A stretch of 38,862 nucleotides of DNA from Leptolyngbya sp. Prado105 (GCA_025454375.1 JALOOO010000017.1:1-38862), one strand, 5' to 3'; counted from the stretch's first letter, positions 8,634 to 17,233 are shown. The notes: a model not told the origin generated them from the sequence alone. Made by a program: numbers and translations.

Positions 8634-10730
8634 ATGCAAACTGATCCGATCGTGCAATGCCCCAATTACTTCTGTCAGGCGCTCAATCCCGAAAGCCAGG
8701 AGTTTTGTCATCACTGTCAAACCCGCATTCCTCGACGCTATCTCTGGGCAATGGGGCTAAAAGCAGGTCAGCCTGGAGAACGAATTGACGATCGCTATTT
8801 GATCAAATCGTCCCAAATTGTTCTAGATACCAAACCCGGAATTCCACCGAACCCGATCGAGGTTCCGCCCCAGCTTGAACCCTATCTGCATTTAATGCCG
8901 GAACGCCCGACGATTCCTCAGCCCTATGCCGTATTGAAAGATACTATTTTGCTCGAATCAGTTCCGATCACGTCAACGGGGCAATTGATGCCTGCCTTAA
9001 CTCAGAGTTGGCAGACAAGCTCTGGATTTCGACAGCTACACTTCCTACATCAGTTGGCTCAACTCTGGCAAAAATTGAGTTTTGAGAGAGCCGCCTCCAC
9101 CCTGCTCGATCCCAATCGAATCTTTGCAGAGGCAGATACCGTCAGACTCCTAGAACTGCGATTTGACAAGCAATCTCCATCGCTTACTCAGCTAGGCGAA
9201 CTGTGGGCAACTTGGCACGCTCACCCAATGATCGCGGATTTCTTTGACCAAATCTGTCAGAACTTAATTGAAGGACAAATTTCCAATGTGGAGCAACTGA
9301 TTAGCGTCTTAGATCACGCGATCGCCAATCAAGCCCAAAATCAGACGCGATCGATTCAAATTGCGACAGCCACGGATCAAGGTCCCAGTCGCCAAAGTAA
9401 TGAGGATGCCTGTTACCCTGCAAGCGGCACGAAGGCAAATCTGGATCTCGTGATTGTCTGTGATGGGATTGGAGGACATGAAGGAGGAGAAGTCGCCTCA
9501 AATCTTGCAATTCAAACGATCGCGCAACAAGTGCAAGCGATTAACTCGAATGAAATCGAGGCAGAATTAGAAGCAGCAGTCTGCGATGCGAATGATGCGA
9601 TCGCAGCCAAAAACGATGCAGAACGACGACAAGAACGCCAACGCATGGGCACCACCGTGGTTATGGGATTCGTTCGAGGACATGAATTCTATCTCACCCA
9701 TGTTGGAGACAGTCGCGCTTACCGGATTACTCGTCAGGGCTGCTACCAGGTGACATTAGATGATGATGTTGCCTCTCGTGAAGCTCGATTGGGATATTCA
9801 CTCTATCGAGATGCTCTGCAACGCCCTTCTGCGGGATCGCTCGTTCAGGCTTTGGGAATGGGGAGTTCGAGCTATCTACGTCCGACCGTTCAGCGCTTCA
9901 TTCTAGACGAAGATTGTGTCTATCTACTCTGTTCAGATGGCTTGAGCGATCACGATCGCATCGAAGAAGTGTGGCAATCTGAAATTGCTCCAATTCTGGA
10001 CAGAACAACCAATGTTGCAACCGTGGCACAAAAATTAATCGAGGTTGCGAACACACGCAACGGTCACGATAACGTCACAGTAGGATTAATTTACTGTCAA
10101 ACAAAGGAAACGAAGCGATCGAAAAACGCTCAAACCATTTCCCCTGGATTCGCTCAACCGACTCAGATCATTTCGGCTCCAAGTACACAACTTAGGACAG
10201 AAATTCGAGAACCCAGCCGAACCAATTGGTTGAAAGTCGCGTTTGCCCTGCTGATATTGTGTGGAATTGCTGGAGGGATTGCCACCTTGATTGCCCCAGA
10301 ATTGATCACCCGTTTCGTGAATCAAACCCCTCCTGTACCAGCAGTTCCCCCTGTACCTGTTTCCCCGACTCCGACTCCACTCACTCCAGGTTCACTCACT
10401 CAAATCCAGCTTGAAGATCAAGCAACCGGCGTTCCCCTATTGAGAAATCCAAGCCAACCGACCGAAACCGTCACCGAAATCATCGGACGAATGCCCTCTG
10501 GCACAATTCTTCAGATCCAGGAAACCCGAAAAACGGCTTCAGATCAATCGGCTTGGTTACGTGTAAAAGTTTGTACCATCCCAGCAGAGACCAAACTCAC
10601 AAATCCCGTCAGACTTGGAAATAGTGGGTGGCAGAGAGAAAGCGCGATCGCAAACTCCACGCCCGTAAAATCCGATCAACTTGGAGCCTGCACTGAACCT
10701 ACAAAAGAGAACCCGTCACCCACGCCATAG
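8634..10730 (+). CDS. Zinc-ribbon / PP2C protein phosphatase, membrane-anchored
   Basis: A 698-residue Ser/Thr phosphatase of the PPM/PP2C family. Order: an N-terminal zinc ribbon (CPNYFC and CHHC, residues 9-30); about 200 residues that look like a degenerate protein-kinase fold (it begins ERIDDRYLI but lacks kinase catalytic motifs); a complete PP2C domain at about 240-490; a transmembrane helix at about 530-553; a Pro-rich linker; and an SH3-like end domain. PP2C metal and catalytic motifs are all present: DQGPSRQSNEDA, CDGIGGHEGGEVAS, HVGDSRAYRI, LLCSDGLSDHD and GHDNVTVGL. It is the first gene of a three-gene unit with a CHAT-FHA protein 63 bp downstream, so it may dephosphorylate the ligand of that FHA domain. 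The kinase-like reading of residues 45-235 is inference. Confidence 0.92.
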   Translation: MQTDPIVQCPNYFCQALNPESQEFCHHCQTRIPRRYLWAMGLKAGQPGERIDDRYLIKSSQIVLDTKPGIPPNPIEVPPQLEPYLHLMPERPTIPQPYAVLKDTILLESVPITSTGQLMPALTQSWQTSSGFRQLHFLHQLAQLWQKLSFERAASTLLDPNRIFAEADTVRLLELRFDKQSPSLTQLGELWATWHAHPMIADFFDQICQNLIEGQISNVEQLISVLDHAIANQAQNQTRSIQIATATDQGPSRQSNEDACYPASGTKANLDLVIVCDGIGGHEGGEVASNLAIQTIAQQVQAINSNEIEAELEAAVCDANDAIAAKNDAERRQERQRMGTTVVMGFVRGHEFYLTHVGDSRAYRITRQGCYQVTLDDDVASREARLGYSLYRDALQRPSAGSLVQALGMGSSSYLRPTVQRFILDEDCVYLLCSDGLSDHDRIEEVWQSEIAPILDRTTNVATVAQKLIEVANTRNGHDNVTVGLIYCQTKETKRSKNAQTISPGFAQPTQIISAPSTQLRTEIREPSRTNWLKVAFALLILCGIAGGIATLIAPELITRFVNQTPPVPAVPPVPVSPTPTPLTPGSLTQIQLEDQATGVPLLRNPSQPTETVTEIIGRMPSGTILQIQETRKTASDQSAWLRVKVCTIPAETKLTNPVRLGNSGWQRESAIANSTPVKSDQLGACTEPTKENPSPTP

Positions 10731-10793
10731 ATTAATTACCGGATAACCTTTAAGATCTAAATTCCGGAGTGTTAACCCAGCCTTTGCCAATTC

Positions 10794-12416
10794 ATGTCAC
10801 CGTCTGAACTTCCTTGCCTAAGTCTTGCAATCGCACAATTACGCGCCTCTCAAACTGACCATTTTGCGATCCATGTGATCGAAGCGCCTTATCGAGGCGG
10901 ATACCTTCTGCGCGATTGCCTGTGGACGGATGATCTCAAGACCCATTGGCGATCGTGGCAAGAACTCTTCTCCTCGCGTGGAGTCCCTGATGTTCCCCAT
11001 GTTTCACAGGTGATTACCCCTCCCTTGCAAGCGGCAGAAACGCCTGCGGGACAGCCTATCTCACGCGGAGCGCGGTTAATGCAGAATCTGGGCATTAATC
11101 TGTGGCAATGGTTATTTGACGGGGTGATCGAAAGCAGCCTCAATCGGAGTCAGGGAATCGCTCAAGGAAAAGGCAAGGCGCTGCGGTTGCGGTTGGAAGT
11201 CCGCGACCCAGATCTGATCTCGCTGCCCTGGGAAATTATGCAAAGCGATGCTGGAAAACAGGCAATTTCGCTGAGTCAGCAGCTTTTATTTAGCCGGACA
11301 ACCAGCGATGTCGATGCCTTACCTGCATTGCGATCGGAATCCAGTCTCAATGTGCTGCTTGTGTTAGGACAGGATGCCGCACCTGATCTGCCTCAAACAG
11401 GAGAAGGCAGAGACGACCTAAGACGGCTCAAACTAGAGCAAGAAGCAAAAGCTCTGACGCGAATCCTTCAAGAACGGCAGGGTTTACACCGTTCAGCACT
11501 TTGTTTTGTCGATACCCTGCTACAGCCGACTTCTGGAGACTTAATCGATCACTTAGAAAACGGCAACTATAACGTTCTGTTTTATGCGGGTCATGGGGTT
11601 CCGGCTCCCGATGGCGGACTATTATTTCTCCGCTCAAATCAGCCGATGAATGGCACAGAATTAGCGCAAGTCTTAACTCGCTGTCAGGTAAAATTAGCAG
11701 TCTTTAATGCCTGTTGGGGGGCACAGCCTGACCAGCAAGGCTCAAAAGCAATTCCGCGCAGCAGTTTGGCTGAGGTGCTGCTGCATCATGGAGTTCCAGC
11801 GGTTCTGGCGATGCGAGACTCGATTACAGATCAAGAAGCCCTAAGTTTTATCGCAGCCTTCGCTCAGGCATTGGCAGAACGAATGCCGATCGATCAAGCC
11901 GTTGCAGTAGCGCGTCAGCATTTACTGACATTATTCCGATTTAATCATCAAGCCTGGACACTACCCGTTTTATACATGCACCCAGAATTTGATGGGGAAT
12001 TGATCAAACCGATCGAAGAAGGACTGACTCAAATTCCGCATACACCGAGTCAATTGGGAATGCAAAATCCAGTTGCGTCAATTCGATCGCTAGAGAATGC
12101 GAAGGTTTGGACGATTCGAGGCGGAGTGATGCGTGTGGGGATGAGTGCCGAAAATGATTTAGTTCTGGCAAACGAGCCAGGAGTTTCCCGCAAACATGCG
12201 GAGATTTTTTATCGCAGTGCCAGCCAGGATGCGATGCAGCCGAGTTATTTTCTTCGGGATTTTTCCCGATACGGAACCTGGGTTTCAACGATAAATGGAT
12301 GGCAGAAAGTCCATAATTATGAAGTCCCGCTCCAGTCGGGGGCGCAAATTAAGTTTGGTGGCTCTCAAAATTCGGTTTTAGAATTTTTAGTTTCACCTGC
12401 GGATGGCAGAAACTAA
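10794..12416 (+). CDS. CHAT-domain protease fused to FHA domain
   Basis: A 540-residue two-domain protein. The CHAT domain (about 130-400) is a caspase/separase-clan cysteine peptidase. Its dyad is visible as His267 (LFYAGHGVPAPDGG) and Cys307 (AVFNACWGAQ), both in the expected context. The C-terminal FHA domain (about 435-535) has the phosphothreonine-binding signature: Arg in VMRVG, then GVSRKHAEI and the YGTWV turn. No signal peptide or membrane segment is present, so it should be cytosolic. It sits between a PP2C phosphatase and an unknown protein, upstream of one terminator. A protease recruited or gated by phosphorylation is a reasonable inference; the substrate is unknown. The usual TPR repeats of HetF-like CHAT proteins are missing. 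Confidence 0.92.
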   Translation: MSPSELPCLSLAIAQLRASQTDHFAIHVIEAPYRGGYLLRDCLWTDDLKTHWRSWQELFSSRGVPDVPHVSQVITPPLQAAETPAGQPISRGARLMQNLGINLWQWLFDGVIESSLNRSQGIAQGKGKALRLRLEVRDPDLISLPWEIMQSDAGKQAISLSQQLLFSRTTSDVDALPALRSESSLNVLLVLGQDAAPDLPQTGEGRDDLRRLKLEQEAKALTRILQERQGLHRSALCFVDTLLQPTSGDLIDHLENGNYNVLFYAGHGVPAPDGGLLFLRSNQPMNGTELAQVLTRCQVKLAVFNACWGAQPDQQGSKAIPRSSLAEVLLHHGVPAVLAMRDSITDQEALSFIAAFAQALAERMPIDQAVAVARQHLLTLFRFNHQAWTLPVLYMHPEFDGELIKPIEEGLTQIPHTPSQLGMQNPVASIRSLENAKVWTIRGGVMRVGMSAENDLVLANEPGVSRKHAEIFYRSASQDAMQPSYFLRDFSRYGTWVSTINGWQKVHNYEVPLQSGAQIKFGGSQNSVLEFLVSPADGRN

Positions 12417-12576
12417 AGATTGCCGTATCCTTACTGAGATCGATCGTGAATTTTTTGAAATTTTAAGAGAATTGGCGTAAATTGTGAGGCCAGTTACGGA
12501 ACTGGTAACGATCGGGTTGAAGTCATAGCCATCAAACATACCCACCCTTAGTTCATTACAGATGCGGAATATTGTC

Positions 12577-13200
12577 ATGGCACACGAAGCAAGTCCCTCT
12601 AACTCTCTCGAACTTCAAATTCAGCAAGCACTCGCAGCCGCGTTGCTTGATTCAGAAGCAGTGACAGTGCGGTGGAATGAGCCGGACAATGCTGACGCTG
12701 TTGAAGTTGAGGTGGCAGAAAATCCTCAAAGTAAGATTGCTTATCCCTGGAATCCATCGGATGCAGAATCAGAATCTTTCTTTAATTCTCTTGAACAAAA
12801 GTTTGAGATCGAGACGCTCACCGAGCCTGAACTCAACGACCGTGCAATTGCGTTCTTCTCCCATTTAGATACATTGTTTGCCGCTCCGACTCTGGAAACG
12901 TCTTTGGCTCAGAAATTTGCAACAGTTCCTCAGTCAATTTTGAATACGATCGCACGTCAAGCCCAGAAGTTGGCAGATTCTTCAGCAAGTTTGGCGGATC
13001 AGTTGGTTCTCTGTGTGCAGGAAGCATTACCGCAGTGGGCAGAAGACGATTTACATGTTTTGGCGCGTCCTCTGGCTTATTCGATGCGGGGCGAAGAGCA
13101 GAGTCTAAAGTCAGCCAATTGGGAGAACTTGTCAGAAACCGAGCAAGCGCGTCTGACTTTAGCGATCGCGCAATATGCCTTGAAGGAAGTCCAAGAGTAA
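12577..13200 (+). CDS. Hypothetical acidic protein, third gene of PP2C-CHAT unit
   Basis: About 207 residues from the ATG at 12577 (MAHEASPS); the frame opens five codons earlier at 12562. It is acidic and largely helical, with no signal peptide, membrane segment or cysteine-rich motif. The N-terminal third resembles a short alpha/beta segment (LELQIQQALAAALL, then AVTVRWNEP), followed by a helical part containing FATVPQSILNTIARQAQKLA and WENLSETEQARLTLAIAQYA. I do not recognise the family. It is 160 bp after the CHAT-FHA gene on the same strand and just before a strong terminator, so it may be an adaptor, substrate or regulator of that system. Function not assigned. Confidence 0.7.
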   Translation: MAHEASPSNSLELQIQQALAAALLDSEAVTVRWNEPDNADAVEVEVAENPQSKIAYPWNPSDAESESFFNSLEQKFEIETLTEPELNDRAIAFFSHLDTLFAAPTLETSLAQKFATVPQSILNTIARQAQKLADSSASLADQLVLCVQEALPQWAEDDLHVLARPLAYSMRGEEQSLKSANWENLSETEQARLTLAIAQYALKEVQE

Positions 13201-13219
13201 ATTAATTTCAGATTTAAGA

Positions 13220-13253
13220 GCGCGATCGTGGTTTAGAACGATCGTGCTTTTTT
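13220..13253 (+). terminator. Rho-independent terminator
   Basis: GCGCGATCGT (13220-13229) pairs with ACGATCGTGC (13238-13247): a 10-bp stem with one G-U pair and an 8-nt loop, followed by six T. It lies 20 bp after the third gene of the PP2C-CHAT unit and before the 2H phosphoesterase gene, so it marks the end of that transcript. Confidence 0.85.
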
Positions 13254-13279
13254 AACCCTTCAAACTAGCTCTCAGTCTC

Positions 13280-13747
13280 TTGAAAATCGCATTTTGGTTA
13301 GTCCCCTCCGAGTCCGAACAGAGCATTTATCAACCGATCATCAACGAACTTGCACATCATTACAACACTGCAATTTTCACTCCACATGTCACACTTCATA
13401 GCTGCGAATGTGAAAAGTTAAGCGCCTTTGAAAGCGTCGTTGACATTATTCTAGAAACCGATCAAATTCTCTACTCTGAATCCTTCACCCGATCACTATT
13501 CATCCAATTCTTCTCAAATCCCAATCTCGATCGACTGAGCGCATCGTTTCAACAGAATTTTGAATCACCTTTTGTGCTAGATCCGCATCTCAGTCTGATC
13601 TATGCGCATCTGCCTGAATCAGAAAAGCGATCGCTGATCCCGGAAATTCCGCTCAACAAAACAATCCATTTCAACCAAATCCGCGCCATTCAGATTCCGA
13701 ATCGCATCCAAACTCGCAAAGACATTGAGGCATTTCGAGAAATTTAA
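13280..13747 (+). CDS. 2H phosphoesterase, cyclic phosphodiesterase-like
   Basis: A 155-residue protein with the two His-x-(Ser/Thr)-x motifs of the 2H (LigT/CPDase) superfamily: PHVTLHS around residue 37 and PHLSLIY around residue 110. These enzymes open 2',3'-cyclic phosphates or ADP-ribose 1'',2''-cyclic phosphate, or ligate tRNA halves. The start (MKIAFWLVPSE) and length suggest the CPDase group known from plants and yeast rather than bacterial LigT. It begins just after the PP2C-CHAT terminator, so it probably has its own promoter. Its TAA overlaps the stop of the convergent DUF1997 gene. The physiological substrate cannot be told from sequence. Confidence 0.82.
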   Translation: MKIAFWLVPSESEQSIYQPIINELAHHYNTAIFTPHVTLHSCECEKLSAFESVVDIILETDQILYSESFTRSLFIQFFSNPNLDRLSASFQQNFESPFVLDPHLSLIYAHLPESEKRSLIPEIPLNKTIHFNQIRAIQIPNRIQTRKDIEAFREI

Positions 13748-14424
13748 ATGAATCGTTTGCGAATTTTTTTTGGCATTGCCAGATCGCGAGACGAATGGAA
13801 ATCCTCTTGAACCTTATGCGTCAAACGCCGTGAAACCTGGCGCACGACCTGCTTCAGAATGCGATCGCCCGTACTCTTAATCAACGCATCCGGCAACGCA
13901 TGAATAAAGCGTGGGAACTGGATCGCCACATGCAAATCAAGTTGCCATTGCACCTGAGTCATTTTTGTAGTGGCATCATTTGGGTTTGGATGTTCGACCA
14001 GATTCAAGGCTGCCTGAAAATCAACCTCATATCCCAGGTAAGTATCATCTGGAACCGGAACCGTCTCAATCCGATAAATCCCTTCCTGCTGCGGCAAAAG
14101 ATCTAATCCGACTCGCGGCTCCACATCGTACCCAAACGCCCCAAAATGTCCAATAATCAGCGCATAGCTATTTTGTCCGATCGCCTCAACCTGCATCGGG
14201 TGCGCACAGCGCCGAAACCATTCCTGATGCACATCAAGATAGGCTGCCACCGTTCGCGCATCCGCATTCATCTCCATACAGTCAATGAACTGGCTCGAAA
14301 ACACGGTTGGGTGATTAATCAGAGCCTCCGACTGAGCAGACTGAGGAGTTCCACCGGACGCATCGGCGGAGCGGGCGAAATTGGGTTTAGCGAAATCCGA
14401 AGGATCGGTTGGTTGCGATTGCAT
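13744..14424 (-). CDS. DUF1997 family protein
   Basis: A 226-residue soluble protein of the DUF1997 family, found in cyanobacteria and plastid-bearing eukaryotes. The first 40 residues are polar and probably disordered. The core starts around SSQFIDCMEMNADARTVAAYL and includes FRRCAHPMQVEAIGQNSYAL, GHFGAFGYDVEPRVGLDL and the C-terminal helix KQVVRQVSRRLTHKVQEDFH. The fold may be START/polyketide-cyclase-like (lipid or pigment binding), but that is inference. Its stop overlaps that of the convergent 2H phosphoesterase gene. No function is established. Confidence 0.8.
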   Translation of the reverse strand: MQSQPTDPSDFAKPNFARSADASGGTPQSAQSEALINHPTVFSSQFIDCMEMNADARTVAAYLDVHQEWFRRCAHPMQVEAIGQNSYALIIGHFGAFGYDVEPRVGLDLLPQQEGIYRIETVPVPDDTYLGYEVDFQAALNLVEHPNPNDATTKMTQVQWQLDLHVAIQFPRFIHALPDALIKSTGDRILKQVVRQVSRRLTHKVQEDFHSSRDLAMPKKIRKRFI

Positions 14425-14733
14425 TCACTCTATGTTCCGTTTGCCGTGGTTCTAAGTCAAGGTTCCCTAAAGGATACTGATAGGCTCCACTTTCAGCAGA
14501 AGCATCTCCTGAAGCTTTATAGAATCCATATCGATTTCGCACGAATTCAGATAGCGAATTCTGCTTCACAAAAGTTAAAGGATGTTCTCTACGTATCTTA
14601 CTCCGTATGCAAGGATTGTGGAAAGTCATCCCAAAAAATTGCCGACCCATCTAACGCATCGTTCATCCTTCCGCACGATGTATCTTAAAAAAGATCCGCG
14701 AAATATTTGTAAGCAGTGATTGGGATAAATCTT
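14425..14733. other. Intergenic region between divergent genes
   Basis: About 309 bp separate the DUF1997 gene (minus) from the SDR gene (plus); both promoters should be here. Open frames in it on both strands continue into or out of real genes in wrong frames. I see no repeat, RNA or terminator. Confidence 0.4.
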
Positions 14734-15393
14734 ATGAAGGCATTTGTAGCAGGGGCAACGGGAGAAACAGGACGCAGAATTGTCAAACAACTCGTCGATC
14801 GTGGAATTCCCGTGCGAGCTTTAGTCCGCGATCTAGAAAAAGCGCGATCGATTTTGCCTAGCGAAGTTGAATTGATCAAAGGCGATGTTCTGGATAAAGC
14901 AGATTTAGTCGGTGCGATCGCAGATTCTACCGTAATACTTTGTGCAACGGGAGCCAAACCGGGCTTTGATCCAACTCAGCCCTATAAAGTCGATCTCGAA
15001 GGCACAAAGAACTTAGTCGATGCTGCAAAAGCCAAAGGGATTGAGCATTTTGTATTGGTCACATCGCTTTGCACCTCTCAACTCTTCCATCCTTTGAACT
15101 TATTTTGGTTAATTTTGGTGTGGAAGAAGCAAGCAGAAGAATATCTCCAAAAGAGTGGACTGACTTACACGATCGTGCGTCCGGGGGGCTTAAAAAATGA
15201 AGACAATGCAGACCGAATTGTGATGTCTTCTGCTGACACGCTAAACGACGGCAGCATTCCTCGCGCGAAAGTCGCTCAAGTCTGTGTCGAGTCCGTGTTC
15301 CAGCCGAATGCTCGCAACAAAATTGTTGAAATTGTGGCAAAACCAGAAGCCGCTGAGCAGCCATTTGAGGCACTGTTTGCCAGTGTGGTTTAG
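14734..15393 (+). CDS. NAD(P)-binding atypical SDR protein (NmrA/Ycf39-like)
   Basis: About 219 residues from the ATG at 14734. The Rossmann signature VAGATGETGRRI (GxxGxxG) is at the extreme N-terminus, followed by RALVRD, typical of NADP-preferring members, and later VDLEGTKNLVDAAKAKG, FVLVTSLC and YTIVRPGGL. This is the single-domain atypical SDR group that includes Tic62- and Ycf39-like proteins in photosynthetic organisms. The classical YxxxK is not clear, so it may be a redox-sensing or assembly protein rather than a dehydrogenase. A GTG six codons upstream (14716) is less likely. The stop overlaps the convergent InrS-like gene. Confidence 0.88.
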   Translation: MKAFVAGATGETGRRIVKQLVDRGIPVRALVRDLEKARSILPSEVELIKGDVLDKADLVGAIADSTVILCATGAKPGFDPTQPYKVDLEGTKNLVDAAKAKGIEHFVLVTSLCTSQLFHPLNLFWLILVWKKQAEEYLQKSGLTYTIVRPGGLKNEDNADRIVMSSADTLNDGSIPRAKVAQVCVESVFQPNARNKIVEIVAKPEAAEQPFEALFASVV

Positions 15394-15743
15394 ATCAAAA
15401 ACCGATCGAGTGCGGTTTTAAGTTCTTCAATTTCCGCTTCGATATTGCCCTCCTGAGCCGCCCGCGCCACACATTGAGAGAGATGCTCGTCTAAGATTAG
15501 GCGGGCAACTCGATCGAGTGCGCCCCGGACGGCTGCCACTTGCACCAAAACATCTGGGCAAGGTCGATCGCTTTCGACCATCGCTTTAATCCCGCGCACA
15601 TGTCCTTCAATGCGCGAAAGACGATTAACTACCTTGCGAATCGATTCTTGACTATGCAGATGAGTGTGAGCCGCATCGTGATGGTGATCGAGAGACTCAG
15701 TATCATGAGGGAAATCTGAGGTAGTCATCGTCTCAAAACTCAC
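15390..15743 (-). CDS. InrS-like nickel-sensing CsoR/RcnR repressor
   Basis: A 117-residue DUF156 (CsoR/RcnR) repressor. It has a His-rich N-terminus (DHHHDAAHTHLH) and the core NRLSRIEGHVRGIKAMVE. The metal-site residues are Cys62 (RPCPDV), His87 and Cys91 (DEHLSQC), plus His30. From memory, Synechocystis InrS uses His21, Cys53, His78 and Cys82, exactly nine lower at every position, so this is very probably an InrS-type nickel sensor rather than a copper CsoR. InrS binds operator DNA as an apo-protein and lets go on binding Ni(II), which derepresses an exporter. No NrsD-type exporter gene is adjacent. Confidence 0.9.
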   Translation of the reverse strand: MSFETMTTSDFPHDTESLDHHHDAAHTHLHSQESIRKVVNRLSRIEGHVRGIKAMVESDRPCPDVLVQVAAVRGALDRVARLILDEHLSQCVARAAQEGNIEAEIEELKTALDRFLI

Positions 15744-15876
15744 TAAGGGATATTTCTGATCTTAATGTGAGGTGTGGAGAATGGGGTGAAATCTCTACCA
15801 GACTCTGTTTTGTTTTCGGTCATAGGATAGGAATAATCGCTCTTATTGTTGGGGCATTTTCAAAGGTTTAAGAATT

Positions 15877-17034
15877 ATGCAACGCGCTCAACTCTCAAAT
15901 CAGCTTCGTCGAATTCAAATTGCGATCGTGACGATCGCGCTGATGTTCGGTTTTACGATCGCTCTGCCACAATCGGTTCGAGCCGAGCCAGAAGTCGCTC
16001 AAGTGGCTCCTCGGGCAATCACACGGGGTAGTTTTGTCGCAGAAGCGGTTCAGAAAGTCGGTACGGCAGTCGTCAGGATCGATACGGAGAAGACGGTGAC
16101 GCGGCGGGCTGATCCGATGCTGGATGATCCGATGTTTCGGCGATTTTTTGGAGAGGATTTTGCACCGCGATCGGAAACATTACGCGGTCAGGGTTCGGGA
16201 TTTCTCATTGAGAAAAGCGGCGTGATTCTGACCAATTCGCATGTCGTCAACGGGGCGGATAAAGTCACTGTGACGCTGAAAGATGGGCGAGTGTTTGAGG
16301 GGAAAGTTCGCGGCTTTGATGAGGTTACAGATTTAGCAGTGGTAAAAATTGACGGCAAAGATTTGCCAATTGCACCTTTAGCCGATTCGGATCAAGTTCA
16401 AGTCGGAGATTGGGCGATCGCTGTCGGCAATCCGCTCGGGTTGGATAACACGGTCACTTTAGGAATTGTCAGTACATTGCATCGATCAAGCGCTCAGGTT
16501 GGTTTATCTGACAAGCGCTTAGACTTCTTACAAACGGATGCCGCGATCAATCCAGGCAATTCGGGTGGACCGTTATTAAACGATCGAGGGGAAGTGATTG
16601 GAATTAATACTGCAATTCGTCCTGATGCGATGGGGATTGGCTTTGCAATTCCGATCAACAAAGCGAAATCAGTCAAAGACGCACTGGCAAAAGGTGAAAA
16701 GATTCCGCATCCTTACATTGGGGTACAGATGACAACCTTAACGCCTGAAATCGCGCGGCAAAACAATTCCGATCCGAATTCACCGTTTGAAGTGCCTGAA
16801 GTCAATGGCGTAATTGTCGTGCGAGTGGTGCCGAATTCGCCTGCGGCTGCGGCTGGATTCCGTCGCGGGGATGTAGTGACGGAAATTGATGGTCAAGCGA
16901 TTTCTAAGGCTGAACAGCTTCAGACTTTAGTGGAAAATGTCAAGCCAGGGCAAGCCTTGAAGATTCAAGTCCAACGCGGCAAACAGATGCAGCGATTATT
17001 GGTCAAACCTGCGGAATTGCAAGACGTAGGGTAG
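15877..17034 (+). CDS. HtrA/Deg-family serine protease (HhoA/HhoB type)
   Basis: A 385-residue periplasmic or lumenal quality-control protease. An N-terminal signal sequence (IAIVTIALMFGFTIAL, then SVRAEPE) is followed by a trypsin-like domain with the triad His122 (TNSHVVNGA), Asp152 (VTDLAVVK) and Ser229 (NPGNSGGPL). A single PDZ domain occupies about 280-380 (GVIVVRVVPNSPAAAAGFRRGD). One PDZ domain and this length fit the cyanobacterial HhoA/HhoB/HtrA group, which cannot be separated safely by eye. It follows the divergent InrS-like gene after 133 bp. A broken small membrane-protein frame lies immediately downstream. Confidence 0.95.
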   Translation: MQRAQLSNQLRRIQIAIVTIALMFGFTIALPQSVRAEPEVAQVAPRAITRGSFVAEAVQKVGTAVVRIDTEKTVTRRADPMLDDPMFRRFFGEDFAPRSETLRGQGSGFLIEKSGVILTNSHVVNGADKVTVTLKDGRVFEGKVRGFDEVTDLAVVKIDGKDLPIAPLADSDQVQVGDWAIAVGNPLGLDNTVTLGIVSTLHRSSAQVGLSDKRLDFLQTDAAINPGNSGGPLLNDRGEVIGINTAIRPDAMGIGFAIPINKAKSVKDALAKGEKIPHPYIGVQMTTLTPEIARQNNSDPNSPFEVPEVNGVIVVRVVPNSPAAAAGFRRGDVVTEIDGQAISKAEQLQTLVENVKPGQALKIQVQRGKQMQRLLVKPAELQDVG

Positions 17035-17066
17035 AAGTTTTAATGAATCGCTTGGAGGAACGTGAG

Positions 17067-17206
17067 ATGGTCCAGAATGGTATCACTTGGCTCATTATCT
17101 CGTTCTTGCAGTCTCAGGTCTGTTTTTTGCAGGATTAGCAATTGTGCAGAAAGAGAAATTCGGAGATACGATCCAGCGTGTCTTAAACTCAATGACTTCG
17201 GGCTAA
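17067..17206 (+). pseudogene. Small single-helix membrane protein, apparently frameshifted
   Basis: From 17078 to 17206 there is an open frame of 42 codons whose product is a typical tiny membrane protein: WYHLAHYLVLAVSGLFFAG, then AIVQKEKFGDTIQRVLNSMT. It lacks a start codon in frame. An ATG at 17067, with GGAGG about 9 nt upstream, opens one frame over. One extra T before 17078 would give MVQNWYHLAHYL and so on. It is therefore probably a gene with a 1-nt deletion, or a sequencing error. A strong terminator follows 27 bp later. I do not recognise the family. Confidence 0.5.
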
Positions 17207-17233
17207 TCTGGGTAGATTTGCTACTCTTAAAAG

